In this document: piece after piece, positions 7,725 to 15,918 of the stretch
Numbering within the stretch: the first letter of the stretch is position 1
How the letters are laid out: every line of letters starts with the position of its first letter
DNA from: Limnovirga soli
GTDB lineage: Bacteria; Bacteroidota; Bacteroidia; Chitinophagales; Chitinophagaceae
Assembly (NCBI RefSeq): GCF_013106755.1
Contig: NZ_WHPF01000018.1
Span: 1-64,000, forward strand
Reading direction: 5' to 3'
Length of the DNA stretch: 64,000 bases
Made by a program: the position numbers and the translations under genes
The notes under the pieces: generated by a model
Database searches by the model: none
What the model saw: only the letters and a program-made list of their open reading frames with translations
What the model was told of the DNA's origin: nothing

Positions 7725-7839
7725 CAAGAATACACCAATGAGAATCCTAATCCTTCGTTATTTGACAGAATAGCAAAATGGATAAAAATGTAGGATGAGA
7801 CTTCTATAGCCATTTTATTCGCTTTGGTACAAGCTGCAT

Positions 7840-7906
7840 AGCATTACCCGGCGCACAAGAGTGCGACGCAAGTAATGCTGATTATTTATTTTTTGCCTGG
7901 AGCCTG
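7840..7906 (-). repeat. 3'-end repeat element (core 7861-7870)
   Basis: First copy of the dispersed element with core GTGCGACGCAAGTAA. It lies 3' of the stop codon of the minus-strand gene ending at 7907 and is oriented so that, read on the minus strand, the transcript would run from the stop codon into the element. Confidence 0.75.
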
Positions 7907-8833
7907 TTAGTCTTTTTTCTCTAAAAATATTTCGGCCATCATACAACGTACACTGCCGCCGCCAATGGTTTCGATGGTTTTAATATCGATGGGTAATAAA
8001 GTGGTGTGGTGCTGTAGTATTTGTTTTTGCTCACGGGTTAATGATATATAGGCCGAACGGCTGAGGATGGTAAAGTTTTTGCCTTTTTCGTTTTTTACCT
8101 GTAACATATTGCCTGCATATGCATGTACCTGTTGCATGGTGATGGGTATAATTTCGTGCCCGGTGCTTTGCAGTAGTTGCGATAGGGCTATGCGTTCTAT
8201 TTCTTCGGGGATAGACTCCATACAAATGATGGCATAGCTTTCGCCCAAATGCATGATTACGTTGGTATGGTATACATCGGTACCGGTTTCGTCTTTTGAA
8301 TGAAAGAGCATTGCTTTGTAGCCGTGTGCAAAGGCGAATTTTTCGAGCACGGCTTTGTTGGTACGTGCAGAAATACAGGCATAAATAATTTTGTATTCAT
8401 GGTCTATAATCATGCTGCCGGTGCCTTCCAGAAAAAGATGTTCGGCTTCGTACTCGCTCCAGTCTTCTACGTCTTTTACTTTATAATTATCGGCCAGCAT
8501 TTGCAGCAGGTCGTCTCTTTTTTCAATACGCCTGTTGGCGGCATACATGGGAAATACGGCTACAGTGCCATCCTGTAAGGTGCAAAACCAGTTGTTGGGG
8601 AAAAGCGCATCGGGTTTTTTGGGCAGGGGTGTATCCTGCACTACCAGTACTTCAATTTTCTTTTTGCGTAAGGTATCAATAAAATTATCGAATTCTTCAA
8701 CGGCTTTTTCCTGCACCTGTTGTTGGGTAAGTGAGGCAGATTTGGATTGAAAAACATTGTTGGCAGCGGTTTCTGCATTATACCCAAAACTTGCCGGACG
8801 TATCATTAATATGGTGGAAGCTATTTTACTCAT
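7907..8833 (-). CDS. ctlX: CtlX-type citrulline/arginine hydrolase (amidinotransferase fold)
   Basis: A 308-residue cytosolic enzyme of the guanidino-group modifying superfamily (alpha/beta propeller). Visible family marks are FPNNWF near residue 80, the EGTGSM acidic motif in the middle, the HTNVIMHLG segment carrying the catalytic His, and the C-terminal GGGSVRCMMAEIF with the catalytic Cys. Length fits the family. It starts 3 bp after the stop codon of the arginine deiminase gene, so the two are co-transcribed and probably act in sequence on arginine and citrulline. The exact reaction (citrulline hydrolysis versus dimethylarginine-type hydrolysis) cannot be fixed from sequence. Confidence 0.85.
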   Translation of the reverse strand: MSKIASTILMIRPASFGYNAETAANNVFQSKSASLTQQQVQEKAVEEFDNFIDTLRKKKIEVLVVQDTPLPKKPDALFPNNWFCTLQDGTVAVFPMYAANRRIEKRDDLLQMLADNYKVKDVEDWSEYEAEHLFLEGTGSMIIDHEYKIIYACISARTNKAVLEKFAFAHGYKAMLFHSKDETGTDVYHTNVIMHLGESYAIICMESIPEEIERIALSQLLQSTGHEIIPITMQQVHAYAGNMLQVKNEKGKNFTILSRSAYISLTREQKQILQHHTTLLPIDIKTIETIGGGSVRCMMAEIFLEKKD

Positions 8834-8836
8834 ACA

Positions 8837-10357
8837 CTAAATATTTTCTCTGAGCAGTGGCATGCTCATACAATGTGCGCCACCTCTTGCTCTTGATAAT
8901 TCTGCAGAGGGCAGTACAATTAATGTGTTTTGTACCTGTGCAGGGGTTAACTCTTTGTTTTGAAATTTTTGTAATAAATCTGTGACCTTGATTACGTTAA
9001 AACCGGCCGCCTGAAAGGCTTTCATAGTTTCATCGTTACGGTCGTACCCAACTACAACGCCTTCTTTAAGGGCCAGCAAGTTACAGGAGTCTGTCCATTG
9101 TTCGCGTTCATCGTATGGAAAAACATTGTTGCCGCTGTAAATAATGGTTACGTCTTCGGGCGCCACGCCATAGTCTTCGATACTGATATTGTGCAATAAG
9201 GATTCGAGCCCCTGAATTTTATCACGGATATCGAGTTGGTAATTGGTACCGGGATGATAGGCTTGTTGTAAAGGTTTATAGAAACGTAGTACCTCTATAT
9301 TTTCCAGATCGGGCATGTCTTCTTTTTCCATCAGGTGCAGGTAGTAAGCGTATTGGGTAGCATTTTTTTGCTGCATTACTTTTTCGGAAAAGCGGCCAAA
9401 GAGCACCCAGGTGTTTTTGCGTACCTGTGTAAATACGGTATCAATATGCATCATGGCACGTTGCTTGGGTATTTTTACCACAGATATTTTTTCTATACCG
9501 GTTTGGTTATTGGCAAATATTTTATGAATGATTTCATCAACGGCGCTGGGGGTGGTTCTTTCGCTGCAGCCAATTAATAAATGGTTGGGGGCAATCATCA
9601 TCACATCGCCACCTTCTACCGATGTTTTAAACACCTGCTGTTCGCTTTGTTCGAGTAAAAAGAAATCGCTTGATTCTGATATCTCGATTACTTTTTCGGG
9701 ATTGTTTTTATATAGGTGATAATAGGTGATATACTTCATTAGCATGCTTTCTCTTTCCCTGGCAGGGGTGGCGGCATTGCTTAATAAAATATGATCGTTG
9801 ATGACGATACTAATATCACGTGTAAATATAAAATTGGGCAAAGGTGCAAATACAAAATCGTTGGCATTATTATCGGCAATATGCAATACGCCGCTAATTA
9901 ATACTTTAGCCAGTTCGTAGGGGTCCTGAATGGCATCGAGCATGCGTTCTGTAGCAAAACTACAGCCCTCCCAGGCACATACAGCAGATACAATGCGTTG
10001 TTTGATGGTTTCGTTTTTAAGCACCTGCGCCAGCAGATATTGTGTATCAATTACTTTATCGCTGTTAAAATAATCGGGATGGTGTGGCTTATAACAGTCA
10101 GGCTGTTTTTTGTGTGCCTGCTTTTTTTCAAACTCGGTGATATATGGAATTTTTTCCGGGTCAAGAAAGTACAGGAGTAGTTTTACATACTCGTTATATT
10201 CCCTGCGCATCTGGCTGATGTGTACTGTATCATCGTACAGCCATTCTTTAAATTTACCGGGTACTACTTTTCCTATACCGCCATCGGGGCTATGCACCAG
10301 CAAACGCTTTAGCGTTCCCAGTTCGGAGTTTACATGTATAGTAGCATTTGAATTCAT
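8837..10357 (-). CDS. Arginine deiminase family protein
   Basis: This enzyme converts arginine to citrulline and ammonia. The chosen start (10357, MNSNATIHVNSELG) leaves out an unlikely hydrophobic 8-codon extension. The family signatures are present in order: LKRLLVHSPDG near the start, FTRDISIVIND, EGGDVMMIAP, the catalytic His in MHIDTVFTQV and the catalytic Cys in GGAHCMSMPL close to the C-terminus. At 507 residues it is longer than classical ArcA (~410), a length I associate with Bacteroidota homologues. It is the first gene of a two-gene operon with the CtlX-type hydrolase. No ArcB, ArcC or arginine/ornithine antiporter is nearby, so this is not the classical ATP-yielding pathway locus. 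Confidence 0.88.
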   Translation of the reverse strand: MNSNATIHVNSELGTLKRLLVHSPDGGIGKVVPGKFKEWLYDDTVHISQMRREYNEYVKLLLYFLDPEKIPYITEFEKKQAHKKQPDCYKPHHPDYFNSDKVIDTQYLLAQVLKNETIKQRIVSAVCAWEGCSFATERMLDAIQDPYELAKVLISGVLHIADNNANDFVFAPLPNFIFTRDISIVINDHILLSNAATPARERESMLMKYITYYHLYKNNPEKVIEISESSDFFLLEQSEQQVFKTSVEGGDVMMIAPNHLLIGCSERTTPSAVDEIIHKIFANNQTGIEKISVVKIPKQRAMMHIDTVFTQVRKNTWVLFGRFSEKVMQQKNATQYAYYLHLMEKEDMPDLENIEVLRFYKPLQQAYHPGTNYQLDIRDKIQGLESLLHNISIEDYGVAPEDVTIIYSGNNVFPYDEREQWTDSCNLLALKEGVVVGYDRNDETMKAFQAAGFNVIKVTDLLQKFQNKELTPAQVQNTLIVLPSAELSRARGGAHCMSMPLLRENI

Positions 10358-10498
10358 AGATATAATTATTATACAAAGCAACGAAACTTAAGCCAAACAG
10401 GCATAAGCCGGGTATTAATTGTTTATTGTGATATGATGCTGGTACAGAAAAAAGGCGATTTTATTGCAATAAAAACACTGTTGCAAGTATTGAGAGCA

Positions 10499-10759
10499 TT
10501 ATAACAGGCTATCTATTCTTTTGGCCAGTTTATAATCTTTGGCGGTAATAATATCGCCAGCATCGTGTGTGTTTAGCCATATTTCTACCTTATTGTATAC
10601 ATTTTTCCAAAGAGGATGATGGTTCATTTTCTCTGCTTCTATGGCTACCCTGGTCATAAAAGCAAATGCTTCTGAGAAGTTATTGAAAGTAAACTTTGCG
10701 TATAAGGTATTCTTCTTTTCTGCCCAGTTGCCTTTGGCAGGTATTTTTTTTGCATGCAT
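10499..10759 (-). CDS. 4a-hydroxytetrahydrobiopterin dehydratase (pterin carbinolamine dehydratase)
   Basis: The 86-residue protein covers most of the PCD fold. The hallmark is [18 protein letters not shown] followed by [16 protein letters not shown], which contains the active-site His pair and the conserved Asp. It dehydrates 4a-hydroxytetrahydropterin, usually to recycle the cofactor of phenylalanine hydroxylase; no such hydroxylase lies in the window. It is the last gene of a probable three-gene unit after the M28 peptidase and the IPExxxVDY protein, with a 69-bp gap. Confidence 0.92.
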   Translation of the reverse strand: MHAKKIPAKGNWAEKKNTLYAKFTFNNFSEAFAFMTRVAIEAEKMNHHPLWKNVYNKVEIWLNTHDAGDIITAKDYKLAKRIDSLL

Positions 10760-10828
10760 AATAGTTTTTTTAATCTAACAAATTAAAACAAGCTCTTGTT
10801 CGCCCAATGGCAGGTTACAGTAACACCG

Positions 10829-11263
10829 CTAAAAAACAAGATTACCTTTGGTTTTTATTTTTTCGTTGGTTAACTCTGCCACCAGTTGTACACCATTAAT
10901 TTGCTTAACACTTTGTATTATTTGCTGGGCGTAATTATAAGGTGGTACACCCCCTTTTACCAGCCATAGAAAATCCATATGTTTAAACTCTGGCAGCAGG
11001 TATTCCCCATCGTACTGATTGTGGTAAATATAGTGGTTAATATCTGTTACGCTTTCTGTATGCTGGTATACCGGGAAAAAATAGCGACGCCCTTTTTTTT
11101 GAATTTCTATATTAATATCTGTGTTTAACCTGAAATTATAGCCCAATACATTATTTACCTGCCAGCAAAACCGGTAACTTTTGGCAGTTACAATAATGCC
11201 CAATAAAAATGCATCTTCAAAGAAGTCTTCGTTTAATGCATCAATATCTAACTTAAGCTTCAT
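10829..11263 (-). CDS. IPExxxVDY family protein
   Basis: The 144-residue cytosolic protein has the features of this Bacteroidota-specific family: an N-terminal LLGIIVTAKSYRFCWQVN segment, a YFFPVYQH strand, and the signature segment near residue 95, here LPEFKHMDFLWLVKG. Function is unknown. It begins 2 bp after the stop codon of the M28 peptidase gene, so the two are translationally coupled. Confidence 0.85.
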   Translation of the reverse strand: MKLKLDIDALNEDFFEDAFLLGIIVTAKSYRFCWQVNNVLGYNFRLNTDINIEIQKKGRRYFFPVYQHTESVTDINHYIYHNQYDGEYLLPEFKHMDFLWLVKGGVPPYNYAQQIIQSVKQINGVQLVAELTNEKIKTKGNLVF

Positions 11264-11265
11264 GG

Positions 11266-12909
11266 TTAAAACTGGATGTTAAACTCCATCTCTTTATCTG
11301 CGCGTTTTATTTTCAATACAGATGAATCACCTTTTTTAAAGTGCTGTAAAGCCTGCATGTAAGATTGCACATCAACAAATTTATAATCGCCCAGCTGTAA
11401 TAAAATATCGCCTGCCTGTAAGCCGGCACGTTCTGCTGCTTTGCCCTTACTAACGCCGTCTATACGCATGCCTGTGCCGCTAAAGCCATAATCTGGTATA
11501 ACACCCAGGGTAACGGGTAAGGCTACCGAACGGGCTTCCTGATCTCTGGTTTTTGTAAATGGCAATTTACCTTTTGCATCGGTAGCTTCTATAATGGTAT
11601 TAATCAGGTTTACAATTTGTACTTCGCCGGCATAATTAATTTTATCCCAGTCGTCGCTGGCTTTATGGTAATCGCTATGGCTGTTGGTAAAAAAGAAAAG
11701 CACCGGAATATCTTTTCTGTAAAAAGATGCATGGTCGCTTGGGCCAGAGCCGCTGCTATCAAATTTAATAATCAGGTTGGTATTATGAATGTTATTAAAA
11801 ACGGTACCCCAAACCGGTGATGTGCCATAACCACCCACCGTTAATTTATGGGTAGTATCATAACGGCCCACCATATCCATATTCAACATATAATTGGGAA
11901 CAATATTTACACTGGGTTTTTCCAGCCAGTGTTTAGAGCCAAATAAGCCCAGTTCTTCGGCAGAAAAAGCTATAAATAAATAGTTGTTATTGTGGGCGGG
12001 TGTTTTTTGTAATATCCTGGCCATTTCAATCATGGCGGCAGTACCACTGGCATTATCATCGGCGCCATTGTGTATTTGTCCCAGACCATCCAGACTATTG
12101 CCATCTTCGCCATAACCCAGGTGATCGTAATGCGCACCAACAATGATGGTGGTAGGCGCATTAAAATTTAAGAAACCTACTACGTTTCTTGCTTTACGGA
12201 TGGGATGTGTAAGGGTAACTGTAAGCTTTACTTCGTAGGTATCTGTTTCATCGTCAAAGAATTTCTTTAAACCATCGGCGGTAATATAAATTATGGGGAT
12301 GGTTACTGCGGCGGTAGCATCGTTTTTATTGAACTGAATATTATCAACACTATGGGCGCTGTTAAAAACAATTAAGGCCTTGCCGCCTTTTTCCATGGCA
12401 TGTTTGGCGCTGGCCAGTAAAATGGTATTAATGTCAAAATGCGGATTGCCTTTGTTTTCTTCCACTACATCTTTAACATCAAAAAACCAGGGTTCTGCTT
12501 TTTCCTGTAATGCGGTAGATACAAAGCCTGCAGCGGTACCATTGCCTGAATAGGATAAGGGGAAAAAATCTTTTTTCAATTCCAGTTGCTTATCGTTTAC
12601 CGAGAAGCTATTGTTATCGGCTGTAAATTGACGGCCTTCATCAATATCAAACTCCTGAATATAGCCATCTGCGCCCTTTGGTGCTAAACCAATTTTGGCA
12701 AACTGAGCACTTATATATTGCATGGCCAGCAATTCGCCCGGAGTGCCGGCACGGCGGCCTTCCAGCTTATCATCGGCAAGGTATTGGATATTGGTTTGAA
12801 GGTTGGTTAGCGTTATTTTATCTGCCTTAAGTTGTGCCTTTTTTTGTTTTTTGGTTTGAGCAAAACAAAGCGCAGGTACCATTGCAATAATCAGCAAAAG
12901 TTTTTTCAT
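11266..12909 (-). CDS. Secreted M28 family zinc peptidase with C-terminal PDZ domain
   Basis: A 547-residue protein with a signal peptide (residues 1-17, cleavage after CFAQ). A PA-like insert domain (~110-230) precedes the M28 metallopeptidase core. Zinc and catalytic residues are visible: GAHYDHLG (His260, Asp262), NGADDNASG (bridging Asp284), SAEELG (Glu pair ~318-319), NMDMVGR, and the SDYHKASDDWDKINY end. The last ~90 residues form a PDZ domain (SGTGMRIDGVSKGKAAERAG). It is probably an aminopeptidase acting in the periplasm or outside the cell. It is the first gene of the unit with the IPExxxVDY and PCD genes. Confidence 0.93.
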   Translation of the reverse strand: MKKLLLIIAMVPALCFAQTKKQKKAQLKADKITLTNLQTNIQYLADDKLEGRRAGTPGELLAMQYISAQFAKIGLAPKGADGYIQEFDIDEGRQFTADNNSFSVNDKQLELKKDFFPLSYSGNGTAAGFVSTALQEKAEPWFFDVKDVVEENKGNPHFDINTILLASAKHAMEKGGKALIVFNSAHSVDNIQFNKNDATAAVTIPIIYITADGLKKFFDDETDTYEVKLTVTLTHPIRKARNVVGFLNFNAPTTIIVGAHYDHLGYGEDGNSLDGLGQIHNGADDNASGTAAMIEMARILQKTPAHNNNYLFIAFSAEELGLFGSKHWLEKPSVNIVPNYMLNMDMVGRYDTTHKLTVGGYGTSPVWGTVFNNIHNTNLIIKFDSSGSGPSDHASFYRKDIPVLFFFTNSHSDYHKASDDWDKINYAGEVQIVNLINTIIEATDAKGKLPFTKTRDQEARSVALPVTLGVIPDYGFSGTGMRIDGVSKGKAAERAGLQAGDILLQLGDYKFVDVQSYMQALQHFKKGDSSVLKIKRADKEMEFNIQF

Positions 12910-13319
12910 AATAAATAGTTCTGTTTCAACAGCAAATGTAATAAGGGCTTTTATTCTTAACTAATTTCTTTGTTTGGCAGACAGGCAGCAAGTGTGTTGG
13001 ATAAATACAATTATGTTACCAGCGTATGGCAATTATGGCATCGGCTCTTGCCACGTTCGGTTCAGGGTTCCTCATTTATAGCAGCAAAAAGGGATATTAG
13101 TAAGCTGTAAAATGACCAAAATAATAAAAGCGGATAAGAACAAAAAGCAATCTACAAATTCCTACTCCCAACCGCACATCCTCCCATTCTCAAATCCGCA
13201 CATCCGCAAATTCTCCCCTCCTCCAATCTGCCTTTCCTGCTGCCATTGTTGCTAACCGTACAAGAGTGCGACGCAAGTAAAGCCAAATAGATGCACAATT
13301 GCACGGCTCATGCACTGTA
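12910..13319. repeat. Gene-free stretch with two 3'-end repeat elements
   Basis: No coding signal was found. At 13047-13063 there is a variant-type element (CTTGCCACGTTCGGTTC followed by AGGGTTCC and ATAGCAGCAAAAA). At 13266-13275 there is a GTGCGACGCAAGTAAAGC copy, 45 bp from the stop codon of the minus-strand gene ending at 13320. The second copy has the usual orientation; the first is an exception. Between them lies AC-rich, pyrimidine-biased DNA (13150-13240) with repeated CCGCACATCC-like words. Confidence 0.7.
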
Positions 13320-14465
13320 TTATTGCACTTGCCGGCCTTTCCATTCATATTTGCCAAACTTACCCAACCATCCGGATATAACGGTATATACTATATGAAA
13401 TGGTTGCATAGCCGGAAACCACCTGAGTAAAGATTGGGCATTAAAAAAGCGGGCAACCGGTAGCAGAAAGAATAATTCGCAGGCCGTTTTTGCCAATAAT
13501 AAATAACCAAAAACAGGTAAGAAACTTTGGTGCCAAATAGCTAGCAAAGGCAATAACAAAAGCATGAGGTTAACCAGGTACACCAATAGCAACACAAGGA
13601 ATATTTTTTTATCGGTATAGCTGGTGGCTTTGCTTGCCCAGCGAATGCGTTGGTTGATAAAGGATATCCAGTTGGGCATGGGCTGGGTGGCTACAATGGC
13701 TTTTTGGTTAAACAGGTAGCCAATGCCATTGGGATAGGCCAATTGTATTTTATGCATCAGCAGCATATCATCGCCGCTGGCAATGGTATCAACGCCGACA
13801 AAACCATTTACTGCATAAAAAGCGGCTTTGGTATAAGCAAGGTTAGCACCGTTGCACATACTATGAAAACCGGCACTTACCGATGCTGCTGTTATACCCT
13901 GTAAGCTAATAAAATCAAGGCTTTGAAACACTGAGATAAAGCTGCGTTCTTGTATAAATTGTACTGGGGCTGCTATAAAAACAGCATTGCTCTTTTGTAT
14001 ATAGGCATCAAATAAGGCGAGCCATTGCGGGCTAACTATGCAATCTGCATCGGTAGTAATTATCCAGTCGTGTTTGCTGTAACCAATGGCAGTTTCTATT
14101 GATTTTTTTTTGTAGGAATTAATAGGGTAATCAACAATATTTTTTAATTGAATTAGCTGGATATTTTGGTGCAGTTGCATTAGCTGTTGCACTATTTCAG
14201 CGGTGTTATCGGTAGAAAAATCGTCTATTACGATTATTTCAAAAAGAGCGGTTGGGTACTGGTTTTGTAAAATGGAGTTTAAACAGACACCAATATTGGC
14301 GGCCTCATTTCTTGCCGGAATAATTATGCTAAACCTGTTAACCGCAGTGGTATTGGCCGCAGGTGTAAACATAGCCAGCTTTTTAAACCAACTATAATAA
14401 GTAAGTAGCAGTATACAATATACAATGGTGATACAAATTGCAAATATGGAAATGAAGGGCCACAT
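13320..14465 (-). CDS. Membrane-bound glycosyltransferase family 2
   Basis: The 381-residue protein begins with one membrane segment, then a GT-A domain: FSIIIPARNEAANIG (nucleotide-sugar binding start), VIDDFSTDNT, and TTDADCIVSP, whose DAD is the DXD metal site. The NQRIRWASK segment corresponds to the Q/RXXRW acceptor motif, and at least two further membrane helices follow (residues ~290-350). It most likely transfers sugars to a lipid or a polysaccharide on the inner face of the membrane. It starts 20 bp after the alpha/beta hydrolase gene and is likely its operon partner. Confidence 0.88.
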   Translation of the reverse strand: MWPFISIFAICITIVYCILLLTYYSWFKKLAMFTPAANTTAVNRFSIIIPARNEAANIGVCLNSILQNQYPTALFEIIVIDDFSTDNTAEIVQQLMQLHQNIQLIQLKNIVDYPINSYKKKSIETAIGYSKHDWIITTDADCIVSPQWLALFDAYIQKSNAVFIAAPVQFIQERSFISVFQSLDFISLQGITAASVSAGFHSMCNGANLAYTKAAFYAVNGFVGVDTIASGDDMLLMHKIQLAYPNGIGYLFNQKAIVATQPMPNWISFINQRIRWASKATSYTDKKIFLVLLLVYLVNLMLLLLPLLAIWHQSFLPVFGYLLLAKTACELFFLLPVARFFNAQSLLRWFPAMQPFHIVYTVISGWLGKFGKYEWKGRQVQ

Positions 14466-14485
14466 AACTGCAAATAAAGTTTAAA

Positions 14486-15307
14486 TTACTGAGAGAATAA
14501 TGCGCCAATAGCAGTGGCAAATCTTGGTTTTAATAAATCATGCCCGCCTTCAATGATGGTGATACTTACCAGATTGTTTTGTTGTTGCAGGTATTTGCTT
14601 CTTTTGGGTACAATAATCCTATCATAACTGCCATAAAGGATATTTACCGGAATTTGGTACTGCTGTATAAGCTGTTTAATCTTTTTTTGTTTGGGTGCAA
14701 AATGGCGCAGGGCAGTCCACCGTTGATATAATTGTGTGCGAATGGTAGGGTCGTCCATATGCGCATGTACAAATTTGGTAATGCTTTTATTAAGTATGCC
14801 TGTTTTTCGGCCCACCGTTACAATAGCAATAAACCAATTAGGATATTGCATGGTATATTTAAACAAGGCATTTCCCCATTGGGTTTGTGTACCCAGGCGG
14901 TACCAGAAATTAACCTTTAACCCATCTGGCGCCAATAATACCAGTTGCTTTATTTGGGTAGGGTACAATTGTAATAAATGTAATGCCAGTCTTCCACCCA
15001 GGCTATAGGCAAGAATGGAAACAGGATCTTGTATAAAATTGGTTGGGTGGTGTTTTGCTGCAATAGTTGCCAGTACTTCCCAAAACTCGGCGGGGTGTAT
15101 GTTTATACCTTCCTGCCATTGGGTATTACCATGAAAGGGGATATCGATGGCAATACATGTAAATTGCGAGGCAAGTTCTTTTTCCAGGAAATTAAAACTG
15201 CTGCCATCTTGCCCAAAACCATGCAGGCATAACAGACATTTGGGGCCATGGCCCCAAATCGTATACTGTATCAATGAGTTTTTATGCTGTAGAAAATGCA
15301 TTTGCAT
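14486..15307 (-). CDS. Alpha/beta hydrolase
   Basis: The start is placed at 15307 (MQMHFLQHKN); the longer frame from 15397 runs across the promoter region shared with the MarR gene. The fold marks are LLCLHGFGQDGSSF (oxyanion hole), the nucleophile elbow AYSLGG (Ser in a GxSxG variant with Ala first), YGSYDRIIVP (Asp) and IEGGHDLLKP (His). The substrate is unknown. It is divergent from a MarR-family regulator with ~100 bp between them, which suggests control by that protein. It precedes a GT2 glycosyltransferase by 20 bp. Confidence 0.87.
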   Translation of the reverse strand: MQMHFLQHKNSLIQYTIWGHGPKCLLCLHGFGQDGSSFNFLEKELASQFTCIAIDIPFHGNTQWQEGINIHPAEFWEVLATIAAKHHPTNFIQDPVSILAYSLGGRLALHLLQLYPTQIKQLVLLAPDGLKVNFWYRLGTQTQWGNALFKYTMQYPNWFIAIVTVGRKTGILNKSITKFVHAHMDDPTIRTQLYQRWTALRHFAPKQKKIKQLIQQYQIPVNILYGSYDRIIVPKRSKYLQQQNNLVSITIIEGGHDLLKPRFATAIGALFSQ

Positions 15308-15387
15308 AGCCAGCAATATTTTATAAATATTAGAATATTTTAACCCCGTATTGTTGGTAGATTGGTAAAGATAGTTGAATTTTGAAA

Positions 15388-15403
15388 TTAGTTGCATAAC
15401 TAA
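15388..15403. promoter_or_regulatory. Palindromic operator candidate for the MarR-family protein
   Basis: A perfect inverted repeat, TTAGTT-GCAT-AACTAA, lies 4 bp before the marR-like start codon and ~80 bp before the hydrolase start. A 16-bp palindrome in a divergent promoter region next to a MarR gene is the usual layout for autoregulation. Binding is inferred. Confidence 0.5.
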
Positions 15404-15407
15404 CTAT

Positions 15408-15851
15408 ATGTCCAACAACTATTTTAAAAGAGGTGAAATTTATAGTGTAATCAACGGAATGGCCAGTAGTGCAGTGGCCCGGCGTTTGCAAAAGCATTTC
15501 AGGGATGCCAGTTTGGATATTACTATTGAACAATGGAGTATTTTATACCATTTATGGCTGGAAGATGCGTTAAGTCAGCAGGAGTTATGTAACCGTACAT
15601 TCAGAGATAAGCCCAGCATTACCAGGCTATTAGACAATTTGGAAAAGCAACAGCTGGTAAAACGGATCGCTTCTAAAACAGACAGGCGGGTAAATATTAT
15701 TTGCTTAACCGATCAGGCCAAAGCCTTACAGGATATTACCATAGAGCTGGCCAACCAAACCATGGATGAAGCATTAAGTAATGTTACCAAAGAGGAAATA
15801 GAAACGGTGAAAAAGGTATTAAATCAGGTGTACGACAACCTAAACAAATAA
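15408..15851 (+). CDS. MarR family transcriptional regulator
   Basis: The start is at 15408 (MSNNYFKRGE); the frame open from 15375 crosses the operator-like palindrome. The 147-residue protein has the MarR winged helix-turn-helix: EQWSILYHLWLEDALSQQEL (helices 2-3), RDKPSITRLLDNLEKQQLVK (recognition helix) and the wing RIASKTDRRVN with the family DxR motif. N- and C-terminal helices form the dimer interface. It is divergent from the hydrolase gene and 67 bp upstream of the acyl-CoA dehydrogenase gene, which it may also affect. Confidence 0.92.
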   Translation: MSNNYFKRGEIYSVINGMASSAVARRLQKHFRDASLDITIEQWSILYHLWLEDALSQQELCNRTFRDKPSITRLLDNLEKQQLVKRIASKTDRRVNIICLTDQAKALQDITIELANQTMDEALSNVTKEEIETVKKVLNQVYDNLNK

Positions 15852-15918
15852 GCAACAAGTACTGTATTTATAAACTACTTGCCATTATATTATTTATCAA
15901 ATTTCAAAAAAATAACCC

